From the NCBI GenBank assembly GCA_027451605.1, contig DAIDJA010000112.1, forward strand, positions 1 through 6,282: a DNA stretch of 6,282 nucleotides. Direction: 5' to 3'. Shown here piece after piece: positions 1-5,990 of this stretch. This DNA is from Acidimicrobiales bacterium. Its GTDB lineage: Bacteria; Actinomycetota; Acidimicrobiia; Acidimicrobiales; JABEUL01. The notes under the pieces were generated by a model. It did not search any database and had not been told where the DNA came from. It saw only the letters and a list, made by a program, of their open reading frames with translations. A program made the position numbers and the translations under genes. Positions within the stretch are counted from its first letter, which is position 1; every line of letters begins with the position of its first letter.

Positions 1-1266
1 GTCGCCGAAATCATTTATTGTGTCAGCAGCAATGGCTTTGCAGTGCTGCGAGTTAAGATTTGCCACTATTTTGTCACGGGAAAAGTCCGATGCGGCAAAA
101 ATAATTATTCTGAAATTTTTGGCGACAAGCCCGCGTATCTGATCATAAATGGCTTCAAAGATTGAGTTGCTGAAGGTTATCGGTTTGGCTTCAAATACTT
201 CAACTGTGTGATCAGGCGCAAACGGAAAAAGTCGCACGCTCTGAGCTACACAATTTAAATTAAGTCTTTCAAAATCCACGCTGAGACTGGGAAGTTTCTC
301 AACTTTGAGATCCCAGGTCTGTCTTAAGGAATCTATAATTTCTGCTTCTTCTTCGATGATCTGCCTTGATCGCTCACGACACAGATCATAATTAAAGTAA
401 ATGACAAATGCATTTTCTTCAAGATGATCTAAAAGTACGGTCTCCTCGCACAGAAGAGGAAGCCAGGATTCAAAGCCGGAAAAATATTGCCCGTCAATAA
501 TCCTGTTTAGAGTATCTCCCAGCTTGGGATATTTTACTTTTAGGGAAGTTGCATTTGATTTTACTTGATCAGTTATTCTAAATTCGCGACAACCGACAAT
601 TTCTATGGTATCTACCCCGACTCTGGAGCGTTGGTCATCTACGTCAAAGAGCCTTATTGATTCGACCTGATCGCCCAAAAAATCCAGTCTTGCTCCCATT
701 TCATAGTTTGGGATATAGATATCTATTATCCCTCCTTTGATGGCAAACTCACCGTGAGCTTCAACTTGAACCACCCTCGCATATCCGGCATCGGAAAGAT
801 AGGTTATGATTTCTTGAGGATCAAATTGATCTCCGGTTTTAACGGTAAGCTGTTTAAAATCGGCTATGTCCTCCGGCAATTTCTGGCTGATCGCCTTTAT
901 GGAGGTAACGACTATCTTGGCTCTCTGACCTGAAGTTTTATCCAGGGCGAGCTCCAAGGCTTTAAGTCGTTTACCGATTACCGAAGCTGACGGAGATACC
1001 CTTTCAAACGGTAGGGTCTCCCATGCAACGAGTTCTTCAATATCAAAGCTCTTTTCTGCCAGAACCTCCAGATCATAAAATACCTGATCGGCTAACTTTT
1101 CGGTGGGGAATACGGCTACTATTTTTTTGTCAGAAGTCAGTGCGGCTAGCTCGCAGAGATACAGCGCCCAAGCATTTTCATTTACGGCAACACTTTGAGC
1201 TCCTTGTAGAACATCTTTAAGAGCTATGTCACTCGAAGCCAGCGATTTAATATGTTTAAGCCACAT
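1..1266 (-). CDS. mfd: Transcription-repair coupling factor Mfd, N-terminal part (3' end beyond window)
   Basis: Mfd is a cytoplasmic ATP-driven DNA translocase that removes RNA polymerase stalled at lesions and recruits UvrA for nucleotide excision repair. Translating the minus strand from 1266 gives 422 uninterrupted codons to the window edge. This covers only the UvrB-like N-terminal module. Recognisable segments are LPFERVSPSASVIGKRL (residues 85-101), GEFAIKGGIIDIYIP (172-186) and RLDFLGDQVESIRLFDVDDQRS (193-214), which match the 'G-E-x-x-x-R-G-G-x-x-D' and 'RLDFF-D-E-x-x-S-x-R-x-F' blocks of Mfd and UvrB. The RNA polymerase-interacting, translocase and C-terminal domains would lie off the left edge. 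ATG at 1266 is taken as the start; TTG at 1269 is the only other nearby in-frame choice before an upstream stop at 1300-1302. No clear SD precedes either, so translation may depend on coupling to pth, 57 bases upstream. Family assignment is firm; the exact start is less so. Confidence 0.93.
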   Translation of the reverse strand, partial: MWLKHIKSLASSDIALKDVLQGAQSVAVNENAWALYLCELAALTSDKKIVAVFPTEKLADQVFYDLEVLAEKSFDIEELVAWETLPFERVSPSASVIGKRLKALELALDKTSGQRAKIVVTSIKAISQKLPEDIADFKQLTVKTGDQFDPQEIITYLSDAGYARVVQVEAHGEFAIKGGIIDIYIPNYEMGARLDFLGDQVESIRLFDVDDQRSRVGVDTIEIVGCREFRITDQVKSNATSLKVKYPKLGDTLNRIIDGQYFSGFESWLPLLCEETVLLDHLEENAFVIYFNYDLCRERSRQIIEEEAEIIDSLRQTWDLKVEKLPSLSVDFERLNLNCVAQSVRLFPFAPDHTVEVFEAKPITFSNSIFEAIYDQIRGLVAKNFRIIIFAASDFSRDKIVANLNSQHCKAIAADTINDFGD

Positions 1267-1323
1267 CAACGAATAATTTACAGAACATACAAAGGGGTAT
1301 CAGATAGCATTTAAACACCAAAT

Positions 1324-1902
1324 TCAATTTAATCTGTTTTGGGTGGCTTCAAACCCATCTTCAACTATAGAAATTGTGGCGTCTGCCGCTATTTCTATAG
1401 AAGTTCTAATATCTACCTCTTCGGATTTGTCGAACTTAGAAAGCACGTAGTCCGCTCCGTTTCTGTTAGGCTTGCCAATGCCGATTCTTAATCGAGCAAA
1501 ATCTTGGCTCTTACAGTGATCGAAAATGGACTTTAGTCCGTTGTGACCGGCGAATCCGCCGCCAAACTTAAGCTTAACCGTACCCGGCTGCAAATCGAGC
1601 TCATCATGAACTACCAATATACTGTCTAAGGAAATATTATTCTTAAGAATAATTTGCCTTACGGCACGACCTGACTCATTCATGAATGTCTGAGGCATCG
1701 CCAAAAGAATATCGGTCTCGTTTATGTTGAGTCTGCTAATTTGGGAGTAAAGATATTTGTCTTGCTTAAAATTCAGCGAATATCTCTTGCCCAGAACTTT
1801 AAGTACTTCATAACCGACATTATGCCTTGTACCGTCATATTGTCGCCCGGGATTTCCCAGTCCAATGACGACAACTAAGTCACTGTCAGCTTTAAACGGC
1901 AA
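1324..1902 (-). CDS. pth: Peptidyl-tRNA hydrolase
   Basis: Pth hydrolyses the ester bond of peptidyl-tRNAs that drop off ribosomes, recycling tRNA in the cytoplasm. With the chosen start the protein is 192 residues, the normal family size. The family blocks are all present: IGLGNPG with the binding Asn17, TRHNVG with catalytic His27, PQTFMNESG with Asn75, HDELDLQPG with Asp100, and GGGFAGHNGLKS with Asn121 (family knowledge: equivalents of E. coli N10, H20, N68, D93 and N114). The reading frame stays open upstream to a TTG at 1977, which would add 25 residues unlike Pth and overlap rplY by 71 bases. I prefer TTG at 1902, four bases after the rplY stop, because it brings IGLGNPG close to the N-terminus as in the family. 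No well-spaced SD serves it (AGTAGG directly abuts the TTG), so translational coupling to rplY is likely. The start is uncertain; the function is not. Confidence 0.93.
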   Translation of the reverse strand: MPFKADSDLVVVIGLGNPGRQYDGTRHNVGYEVLKVLGKRYSLNFKQDKYLYSQISRLNINETDILLAMPQTFMNESGRAVRQIILKNNISLDSILVVHDELDLQPGTVKLKFGGGFAGHNGLKSIFDHCKSQDFARLRIGIGKPNRNGADYVLSKFDKSEEVDIRTSIEIAADATISIVEDGFEATQNRLN

Positions 1903-1906
1903 CCTA

Positions 1907-2506
1907 CTAATTGGCAGGCGGCTGTTCTGCGCTTTCAGTGGCAACCGCGCCTCTCGGCAGTTCACCCACTGCGACAATTATATCGGGTTCAGTTTCGATA
2001 ACAACACCTTCAATTTCGATAATGTCGGCAACTTTTATGTGATCTCCGACATGCATGTGGGTAATGTCATACTCAACGGCATTCGGAATCTTAGTGGCTA
2101 CTGCCTTAACAGTTACTTCACGCAATGTTTGAGTAAGTCTTCCTCCGGCTCTGGTCAACTCATGCGGTTCGCCGACGAGACTCAAAGGTACGACCGCAGT
2201 AATTTCTTGATCGGTGGAAACCACCATAATATCCACGTGAGTAACATTTCTCTTGACCTTGTGAACCTGAACTTCTTTTATGATTGCACTGTGACTCTTA
2301 TCGTCGATTCTCAATTCAAGCAATACGTTATGACCTGCATCGGTGGACAGAGCATCACGTAGATCCTTTGCAGCTATCGAAATTGATTCGGGTTCGATCC
2401 CTTTTCCGTAAAGCACGCCCGGGATAATTCCGTTATTTCGTGCTCTTCTAGCATTAGAGCTTCCCGTACTTCGATCTTTTTCTACATTTAATATAACCTG
2501 AGCCAT
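1907..2506 (-). CDS. rplY: 50S ribosomal protein L25, long CTC/TL5 form
   Basis: L25 binds 5S rRNA in the central protuberance of the large ribosomal subunit. The 199-residue product is the two-domain type known as CTC in Bacillus and TL5 in Thermus, rather than the roughly 95-residue E. coli form. Residues 1-95 are the 5S-binding beta-barrel, with ARRARNNGIIPGVLYGKG near residues 19-36 and VQVHKVKRNVTHVDIMVV near 79-96. Residues about 100-185 form the C-terminal beta domain, including RAGGRLTQTLREVTVKA and PDIIVAVGELP, followed by a short Ala/Glu/Pro-rich tail. ATG at 2506 is preceded by GGAAAG (2513-2518) with six bases of spacing. The gene follows a 371-base gap after prs, which suggests its own promoter, and ends four bases before the preferred pth start. 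A 165-residue frame on the opposite strand (1865-2362) is a shadow of this gene. Confidence 0.95.
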   Translation of the reverse strand: MAQVILNVEKDRSTGSSNARRARNNGIIPGVLYGKGIEPESISIAAKDLRDALSTDAGHNVLLELRIDDKSHSAIIKEVQVHKVKRNVTHVDIMVVSTDQEITAVVPLSLVGEPHELTRAGGRLTQTLREVTVKAVATKIPNAVEYDITHMHVGDHIKVADIIEIEGVVIETEPDIIVAVGELPRGAVATESAEQPPAN

Positions 2507-2539
2507 TTATCACTTTCCAATAGTCAACTATAAATATCA

Positions 2540-2568
2540 ATTATCTGCGAGCATCTCGCCATTGCATA
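2540..2568 (-). promoter_or_regulatory. Candidate rplY promoter with a dyad in the spacer
   Basis: On the minus strand TATGCA (2563-2568, weak -35, 3 of 6 matches to TTGACA) is followed after 17 bases by GATAAT (2540-2545, 5 of 6 matches to TATAAT). Transcription would begin near 2533 and give a leader of about 27 bases ending in the GGAAAG ribosome-binding site. The spacer contains the perfect inverted repeat GCGAG-CAT-CTCGC at 2547-2559. An alternative is TTGACA at 2710-2715 with a poor -10 (TGCGAT, 2686-2691, spacer 18), which would give a leader of about 170 bases. Both are pattern matches only. Confidence 0.3.
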
Positions 2569-2784
2569 CGAATCATTCAACTTAATAGTTTTCACGATCA
2601 GCACATGAGAACTGCCGAATTAGGCTGGTTTGAAATAAACATGCCTAACTGCCTTTATTTAGTTACCTAAAATCTGCGCCTTAGCATCGCAATCTTTACG
2701 TAATAGCTTTGTCAATAGCCAATTTGTATCAAAAAGCACAATTTACGGGTAATCCAACGACAGGACAATAATATATTTTAGATT

Positions 2785-2811
2785 AAAAAAGTGATACCGA
2801 AGAACCAATTT
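2785..2811 (-). terminator. Weak candidate terminator after prs
   Basis: About 65 bases past the prs stop, the minus strand can fold into an imperfect hairpin closed by a C-TTCG-G tetraloop (loop 2798-2801). Its stem pairs roughly 2802-2811 with 2788-2797 and contains two mismatches and one G-T wobble. A six-T run at 2785-2790 follows, but part of it is used in the stem. This is the best terminator-like element in the gap, and it is much weaker than a classical GC-rich intrinsic terminator. Confidence 0.25.
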
Positions 2812-2877
2812 GCACTATTTGAACAAAATTATTCAAACCTTTTGGTTATCGTAAAGGATAATTCCGGATTAATAGAC

Positions 2878-3849
2878 TTAAGCCAGATTATGTCCGCCAA
2901 AAATCTCAGATACCGAGGTATCTTCAAATACGGCATCTATGGCGTCGGCGATAATTTTAGAAATAGACAGCACTTCCAATTTGTCCAAATTGATGTCAGG
3001 ATTTACCGGAAGAGTATCGGTAATGACTACTTTCTCGATTGGCGCTTTAGAGAGGCGTTCAGCTGCCGGATCCGACAACAGTCCGTGAGTGGCCATTGCA
3101 ATCACCTTATTTGCGCCGTGGCTCTTTAAAATTTCGGCAGCGGCACATATGGTTCCCGCTGTGTCAATCATGTCGTCTATCAGCACACAGGTTTTTGACT
3201 GTACGTCTCCGACCACATGAAGTGCCTCAACTTGATTTGCGGTGCCGTTTGGTCTTCTTTTATGAACAAGCGCCAAATCCAACCCCAACTGCTGACCGAA
3301 CCTTTCGGCAACTTTTACCCTGCCGGCGTCCGGGGCAACTATTACCATCTCAGATAGATTTTGCGAGCTCAAATACTCAATTAAAACAGGCATTGCGGTA
3401 AGGTGATCAAACGGTAAGTCGTAAAACCCCTGGATCTGTCCCGAGTGTAAATCCATGGAGACTACACGATCCGCGCCTGCATTTGTGATCATATCGGCCA
3501 CCAATTTGGCAGTTATCGGCTCTCTACCGGAGGACTTACGATCCTGTCTGGAGTAACCGTAGTACGGGCATACGGCTGTAATGCGCTTGGCCGAAGCTCG
3601 CTTAGCGGCATCGATCATAATAAGCTGCTCCAAGATAGAATCATTTACGGGTTTTGAATGAGTCTGTAATATAAATACGTCAGCGCCGCGAATTGATTCG
3701 TCGAATTTACAGTGAACTTCCCCATCCGCGAATTCCCTTAAGTTGGCATTTGAAAGCTCTACTCCCAAATATTTGGCGATATCGTGAGCTAGCTTCGGGT
3801 GGCTTCGACCAGAGAACAACAATAACCTGCGTTTGGGAACTAACTCCAC
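2878..3849 (-). CDS. prs: Ribose-phosphate pyrophosphokinase (PRPP synthetase)
   Basis: Prs transfers pyrophosphate from ATP to ribose-5-phosphate to make PRPP for purine, pyrimidine, histidine, tryptophan and NAD synthesis. The 323-residue length is normal for class I enzymes. Visible elements include FSGRSHPKLAHDIAKYLG (12-29), the ATP-site REFADGE block (38-44), CPYYGYSRQDRK (94-105), the metal-binding MDLHSGQIQGFYD with His135 (132-144), the APDAGRVKVAE block (172-182), the flexible catalytic loop HKRRP (196-200) and the PRPP-binding loop VLIDDMIDTAGT (222-233). The C-terminus SVSEIFGGHNLA is complete. GTG at 3849 is the start: AGGAG at 3856-3860 sits six bases upstream. The gene lies 37 bases after glmU, a pairing common in Gram-positive bacteria, and is probably co-transcribed with it. 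No damaged motif is seen. Confidence 0.97.
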   Translation of the reverse strand: MELVPKRRLLLFSGRSHPKLAHDIAKYLGVELSNANLREFADGEVHCKFDESIRGADVFILQTHSKPVNDSILEQLIMIDAAKRASAKRITAVCPYYGYSRQDRKSSGREPITAKLVADMITNAGADRVVSMDLHSGQIQGFYDLPFDHLTAMPVLIEYLSSQNLSEMVIVAPDAGRVKVAERFGQQLGLDLALVHKRRPNGTANQVEALHVVGDVQSKTCVLIDDMIDTAGTICAAAEILKSHGANKVIAMATHGLLSDPAAERLSKAPIEKVVITDTLPVNPDINLDKLEVLSISKIIADAIDAVFEDTSVSEIFGGHNLA

Positions 3850-3886
3850 ACTTTACTCCTACAATTCAAAGTTTATCGCGCTTAAA

Positions 3887-4993
3887 TTACTGGTCGCTAC
3901 CGAAGTAAAACGGTCCGGTCGCAACCTTAGTGTCAATTATAGTACCCGACGAAAGATAGGCAAACGGACCCACTTTTGCAAAATCTGCTATTTCGGATGA
4001 CTCGGCAACTGTGTTGGTAATTTCAGCCCCAATTCCGATTACGCAGTCTGTAATGTCGCAATTCGGTCCGATTTTAGCAAAATCTCCGATATGGGTGGTA
4101 CCCCTTAATATGGTATTGGGATACAGAGTCACTTCTTTGCCCAACACCACAGAGGCGTCTATATAACACTTTTTTGGGTCCTCCATTGCAACTCCGGCTT
4201 TCATCCACGACGCGTTAATTCGGTCCCTGAGAACCGCAGAAGCCGCTGCCAGTTGTGACTTATCGTTAACCCCCATCGCTTCGGTAAAATCTTCAAGAAC
4301 AATCGTGTCAAGCCTATATCCCGCATCAGCCAACACACCAACTATGTCTGTGAGATAATACTCTTTTTGCTGATTTTGCGGTACCAGTCGTCTCAAACCC
4401 GGACCCAGTACCGAATATTTAAAAATGTAAACAGAAGTACAGATTTCATCAATCTCCTGAGTATCCCCGTCGGCATCGGCGTGTTCGACAATTCTTAACA
4501 CATCGCCGTGTTTATCTCTTAATATCCGACCGTATCCGAACGGGTCGGGTACTTTAGCCGTAAGTAAAGTCGCCACTTGGTCACCCTCTAAGTGGACCTT
4601 AACAAGTTTTTCAATGGTCTCAGAGCCAATCAAAGGAGTATCACCGGGCAATACTATAACATCACCGTCCGTATCGGTATCAAGGTTCTCCGGTAAAGCA
4701 GTCAGTCCCACGGCAACCGCATCTCCGGTCCCCCTCTGGGTGGCTTGCTCCACAAATTCAATATGTAGGTCAGCGGGGGCTTCGGCGGTAACAACCTTGG
4801 TGACTTGTTCCGATCCGTGTCCTACGACCACCACGACTTTATCCAGTGGAAGTTCTGATAAGGCGTCCAGTACATGAAGTATCATGGGTCTGCCGCAAAT
4901 TCTATGCAGAGGCTTGGGCAATGAAGACTTCATTCGAGTTCCTTCACCGGCGGCAAGAACCACCGCCATCAAGGGATTGGAGGTTTTTAACAC
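3887..4993 (-). CDS. glmU: GlmU-type UDP-GlcNAc pyrophosphorylase with truncated acetyltransferase domain
   Basis: Full-length GlmU (about 456 residues in E. coli) acetylates glucosamine-1-phosphate and then uridylylates it to UDP-GlcNAc for peptidoglycan. This protein has 368 residues from GTG 4993. The N-terminal Rossmann domain is well kept: LAAGEGTRMKSSLPK (14-28 region, Lys27), QRGTGDA (86-92), GDTPLI with metal ligand Asp118, GYGRILR, VEH with Glu170, EYYLTDI, and GVND with Asn243. Cys185 replaces the Asn of the usual E-I/V-N-T/A-G/S motif. About 80 residues of left-handed beta-helix follow, then the protein stops at TGPFYFGSDQ. It therefore lacks the later coils that carry the acetyltransferase residues (E. 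coli K351, H363, Y366, N377, N386, K392), and SS at 348-349 replaces the conserved RP around R333. The uridylyltransferase role is likely retained and the acetyltransferase role is likely lost. The frame is open upstream to TTG 5035, but GTG 4993 has the SD. Confidence 0.9.
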   Translation of the reverse strand: MLKTSNPLMAVVLAAGEGTRMKSSLPKPLHRICGRPMILHVLDALSELPLDKVVVVVGHGSEQVTKVVTAEAPADLHIEFVEQATQRGTGDAVAVGLTALPENLDTDTDGDVIVLPGDTPLIGSETIEKLVKVHLEGDQVATLLTAKVPDPFGYGRILRDKHGDVLRIVEHADADGDTQEIDEICTSVYIFKYSVLGPGLRRLVPQNQQKEYYLTDIVGVLADAGYRLDTIVLEDFTEAMGVNDKSQLAAASAVLRDRINASWMKAGVAMEDPKKCYIDASVVLGKEVTLYPNTILRGTTHIGDFAKIGPNCDITDCVIGIGAEITNTVAESSEIADFAKVGPFAYLSSGTIIDTKVATGPFYFGSDQ

Positions 4994-4999
4994 TAAATA

Positions 5000-5005
5000 C
5001 CCTTC
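5000..5005 (-). promoter_or_regulatory. Ribosome-binding site that sets the glmU start
   Basis: GAAGGG on the minus strand is followed by the six-base spacer TATTTA and GTG at 4993. This supports GTG 4993 over the upstream TTG at 5035, which would add the 14 basic residues MSIKKRRRIREGYL, and over ATG 4969, which would begin the protein directly at AVVLAAG. Confidence 0.65.
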
Positions 5006-5090
5006 ACGAATCCGCCGCCTTTTTTTGATTGACAAGATTCATAAAATTGTAGGATATTTGGATAATTCCTTTCGACCGACATTGACATAA

Positions 5091-5118
5091 ACTATATCTT
5101 ATATTTATTTGACCGCAA
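5091..5118 (-). promoter_or_regulatory. Candidate glmU-prs promoter
   Basis: On the minus strand TTGCGG (5113-5118) is followed after 16 bases by TATAGT (5091-5096, 5 of 6 matches to TATAAT). Transcription would start near 5084 and leave a leader of about 90 bases before glmU. A second -10-like hexamer, TACAAT (5046-5051), has no -35 partner. The 157-base space between the dioxygenase stop and glmU fits an independent promoter, but this call rests on pattern matching alone. Confidence 0.3.
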
Positions 5119-5192
5119 GAATGAGGCATTTAAGCATTCAAGTACTTTGCCTTTGTATACCTAAGTTAAATTAAAGTGCAGTTATGTTTGGT

Positions 5193-5990
5193 TCATCCGA
5201 AGCTCAACGACCTCATGGACAGTGAACCGGCATCATATCCTTCGCATATGGTTTGAAGTTCGTCTTGATCTCCTGAGGCACCGATCACATACAACAGAGG
5301 CAAATAGTGTTCTATTGTCGGCGCTGAAAGTCGGCCTTCCTTGGTGCTTAAAATATCTACAAGACTACCAAAATCCCTGGCGTCCAACAGCTCTTTGACC
5401 TTCAGGTCAAAGTCAACGGCATATGCGAAGGGATCGTCAAATCCCAGTTCAAATCTTGCATCTCTGAGATTATGAACCACGTTACCGCTACCTAAAATAA
5501 GCACTCCTTCTTTACGAAGATCCCTCAGGACTTCTCCGATTTTAATATGCTGATCAATATCCAGAAGATAGTTGATTGATAGCTGTACCACGGGGATGTC
5601 GGCAGCCGGATACATGTGTTTTAAAACGGTCCACGTCCCGTGATCAATACCCCACTCCTCGGCCGCATATATATCGTAGCCCGAGAGGAGATTGAGAACC
5701 CTATTGGTAAGCCAAGTAGATCCCTCAACCGGATACTGAACCTCGTACAGTTCCTGGGGGAAGCCATAGAAGTCATAGATTAGCCTTGATCCGGTTGCAA
5801 CGGTAACCATAGTGCTTCTTTTAAACCAATGAGCTGAAATTGACAGAATTGCTTTAGGCCTTTCTATTAAAAGACCAAATTGACTCCATGACTCAGTCCA
5901 TCTGTTGGGATTAAGTACAAACATCGGGTTTCCATGCCCAATAAATACTGACGGCATATTTTTATTTTGTGAACCTTCTTCAAAACCCAT
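5193..5990 (-). CDS. ygiD: LigB/YgiD-family extradiol ring-cleavage dioxygenase (DODA-like)
   Basis: The 265-residue product aligns by eye with E. coli YgiD along its length. YgiD is a class III extradiol dioxygenase that opens L-DOPA at the 4,5 position in vitro and binds zinc in its crystal structure. The metal-site motifs are present: FIGHGNPM (His19), SISAHWF (His54), GIDHGTW (His117), GSGNVVHNLR (His173) and PTIEHYLPLLYV (His228). The C-terminus, ending AGSLSMRSLSFG, closely resembles that of YgiD. ATG at 5990 has AGGA at 5997-6000 with six bases of spacing. No signal peptide or membrane segment is seen, so the protein is cytoplasmic. The gene is separated from glmU by 157 bases and is not part of the conserved housekeeping block. 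The native substrate is unknown; a catechol-type aromatic is likely from the family. The symbol denotes family similarity rather than proven DOPA cleavage. Confidence 0.92.
   Translation of the reverse strand: MGFEEGSQNKNMPSVFIGHGNPMFVLNPNRWTESWSQFGLLIERPKAILSISAHWFKRSTMVTVATGSRLIYDFYGFPQELYEVQYPVEGSTWLTNRVLNLLSGYDIYAAEEWGIDHGTWTVLKHMYPAADIPVVQLSINYLLDIDQHIKIGEVLRDLRKEGVLILGSGNVVHNLRDARFELGFDDPFAYAVDFDLKVKELLDARDFGSLVDILSTKEGRLSAPTIEHYLPLLYVIGASGDQDELQTICEGYDAGSLSMRSLSFG

Larger units (their letters stand above)
2507..2877. other. 371-base non-coding gap between prs and rplY
   Basis: No coding region on either strand is convincing here: all frames are broken by frequent stops, and the longest short frames lack an SD. 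I see no tRNA signature, such as a T-loop with paired arms. The gap is AT-rich. Reading toward rplY it holds a weak hairpin with a T-run just after prs (2785-2811), an exact TTGACA hexamer (2710-2715), a 6-base inverted repeat TTAGGC/GCCTAA (2620-2625 and 2643-2648), a repeated AACTGCC (2610-2616 and 2647-2653), and, near rplY, a promoter-like pair enclosing a 13-base dyad. Its size is unusual next to the gaps of 37, 4 and 57 bases elsewhere in the block. Known relatives sometimes carry a gene at this place (lpqT in Mycobacterium); nothing resembling one is seen here. Confidence 0.8.

Noticed and set aside
1267..1323. Terminator or promoter between pth and mfd
   Set aside because: No stable hairpin and no convincing -35/-10 pair in the 57 bases; co-transcription is simpler.
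1903..1977. N-terminal extension of Pth from TTG 1977
   Set aside because: It would overlap rplY by 71 bases, has no SD, and adds 25 residues with no likeness to the Pth family.
1865..2362. 165-codon frame on the + strand
   Set aside because: It lies antisense to rplY and the start of pth, both of which have clear family motifs; the translation has low-complexity, non-protein-like composition and resembles nothing I recognise.
2541..2576. Short minus-strand frame MIRMQWRDARR before rplY, considered as a leader peptide
   Set aside because: No SD, no attenuator hairpin pair following it, and the candidate promoter would start transcription downstream of its start codon.
2791..3129. 112-codon + strand frame reaching into prs
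   Set aside because: Most of it is antisense to the highly conserved 3' end of prs, and no ribosome-binding site precedes its start.
4994..5035. Basic N-terminal extension of GlmU from TTG 5035
   Set aside because: GTG 4993 has a well-spaced GAAGGG; the extension is Lys/Arg-rich and the TTG has no SD.
5082..5110. TTGACA on the + strand at 5082-5087 as a promoter
   Set aside because: No acceptable -10 at 16-18 bases, and it would drive transcription antisense to the dioxygenase gene with no + strand gene downstream.
5120..5140. GAATG/CATTC inverted repeat considered as the terminator of the dioxygenase gene
   Set aside because: Only five base pairs around an 11-base loop with no T-run after it; too weak to call.
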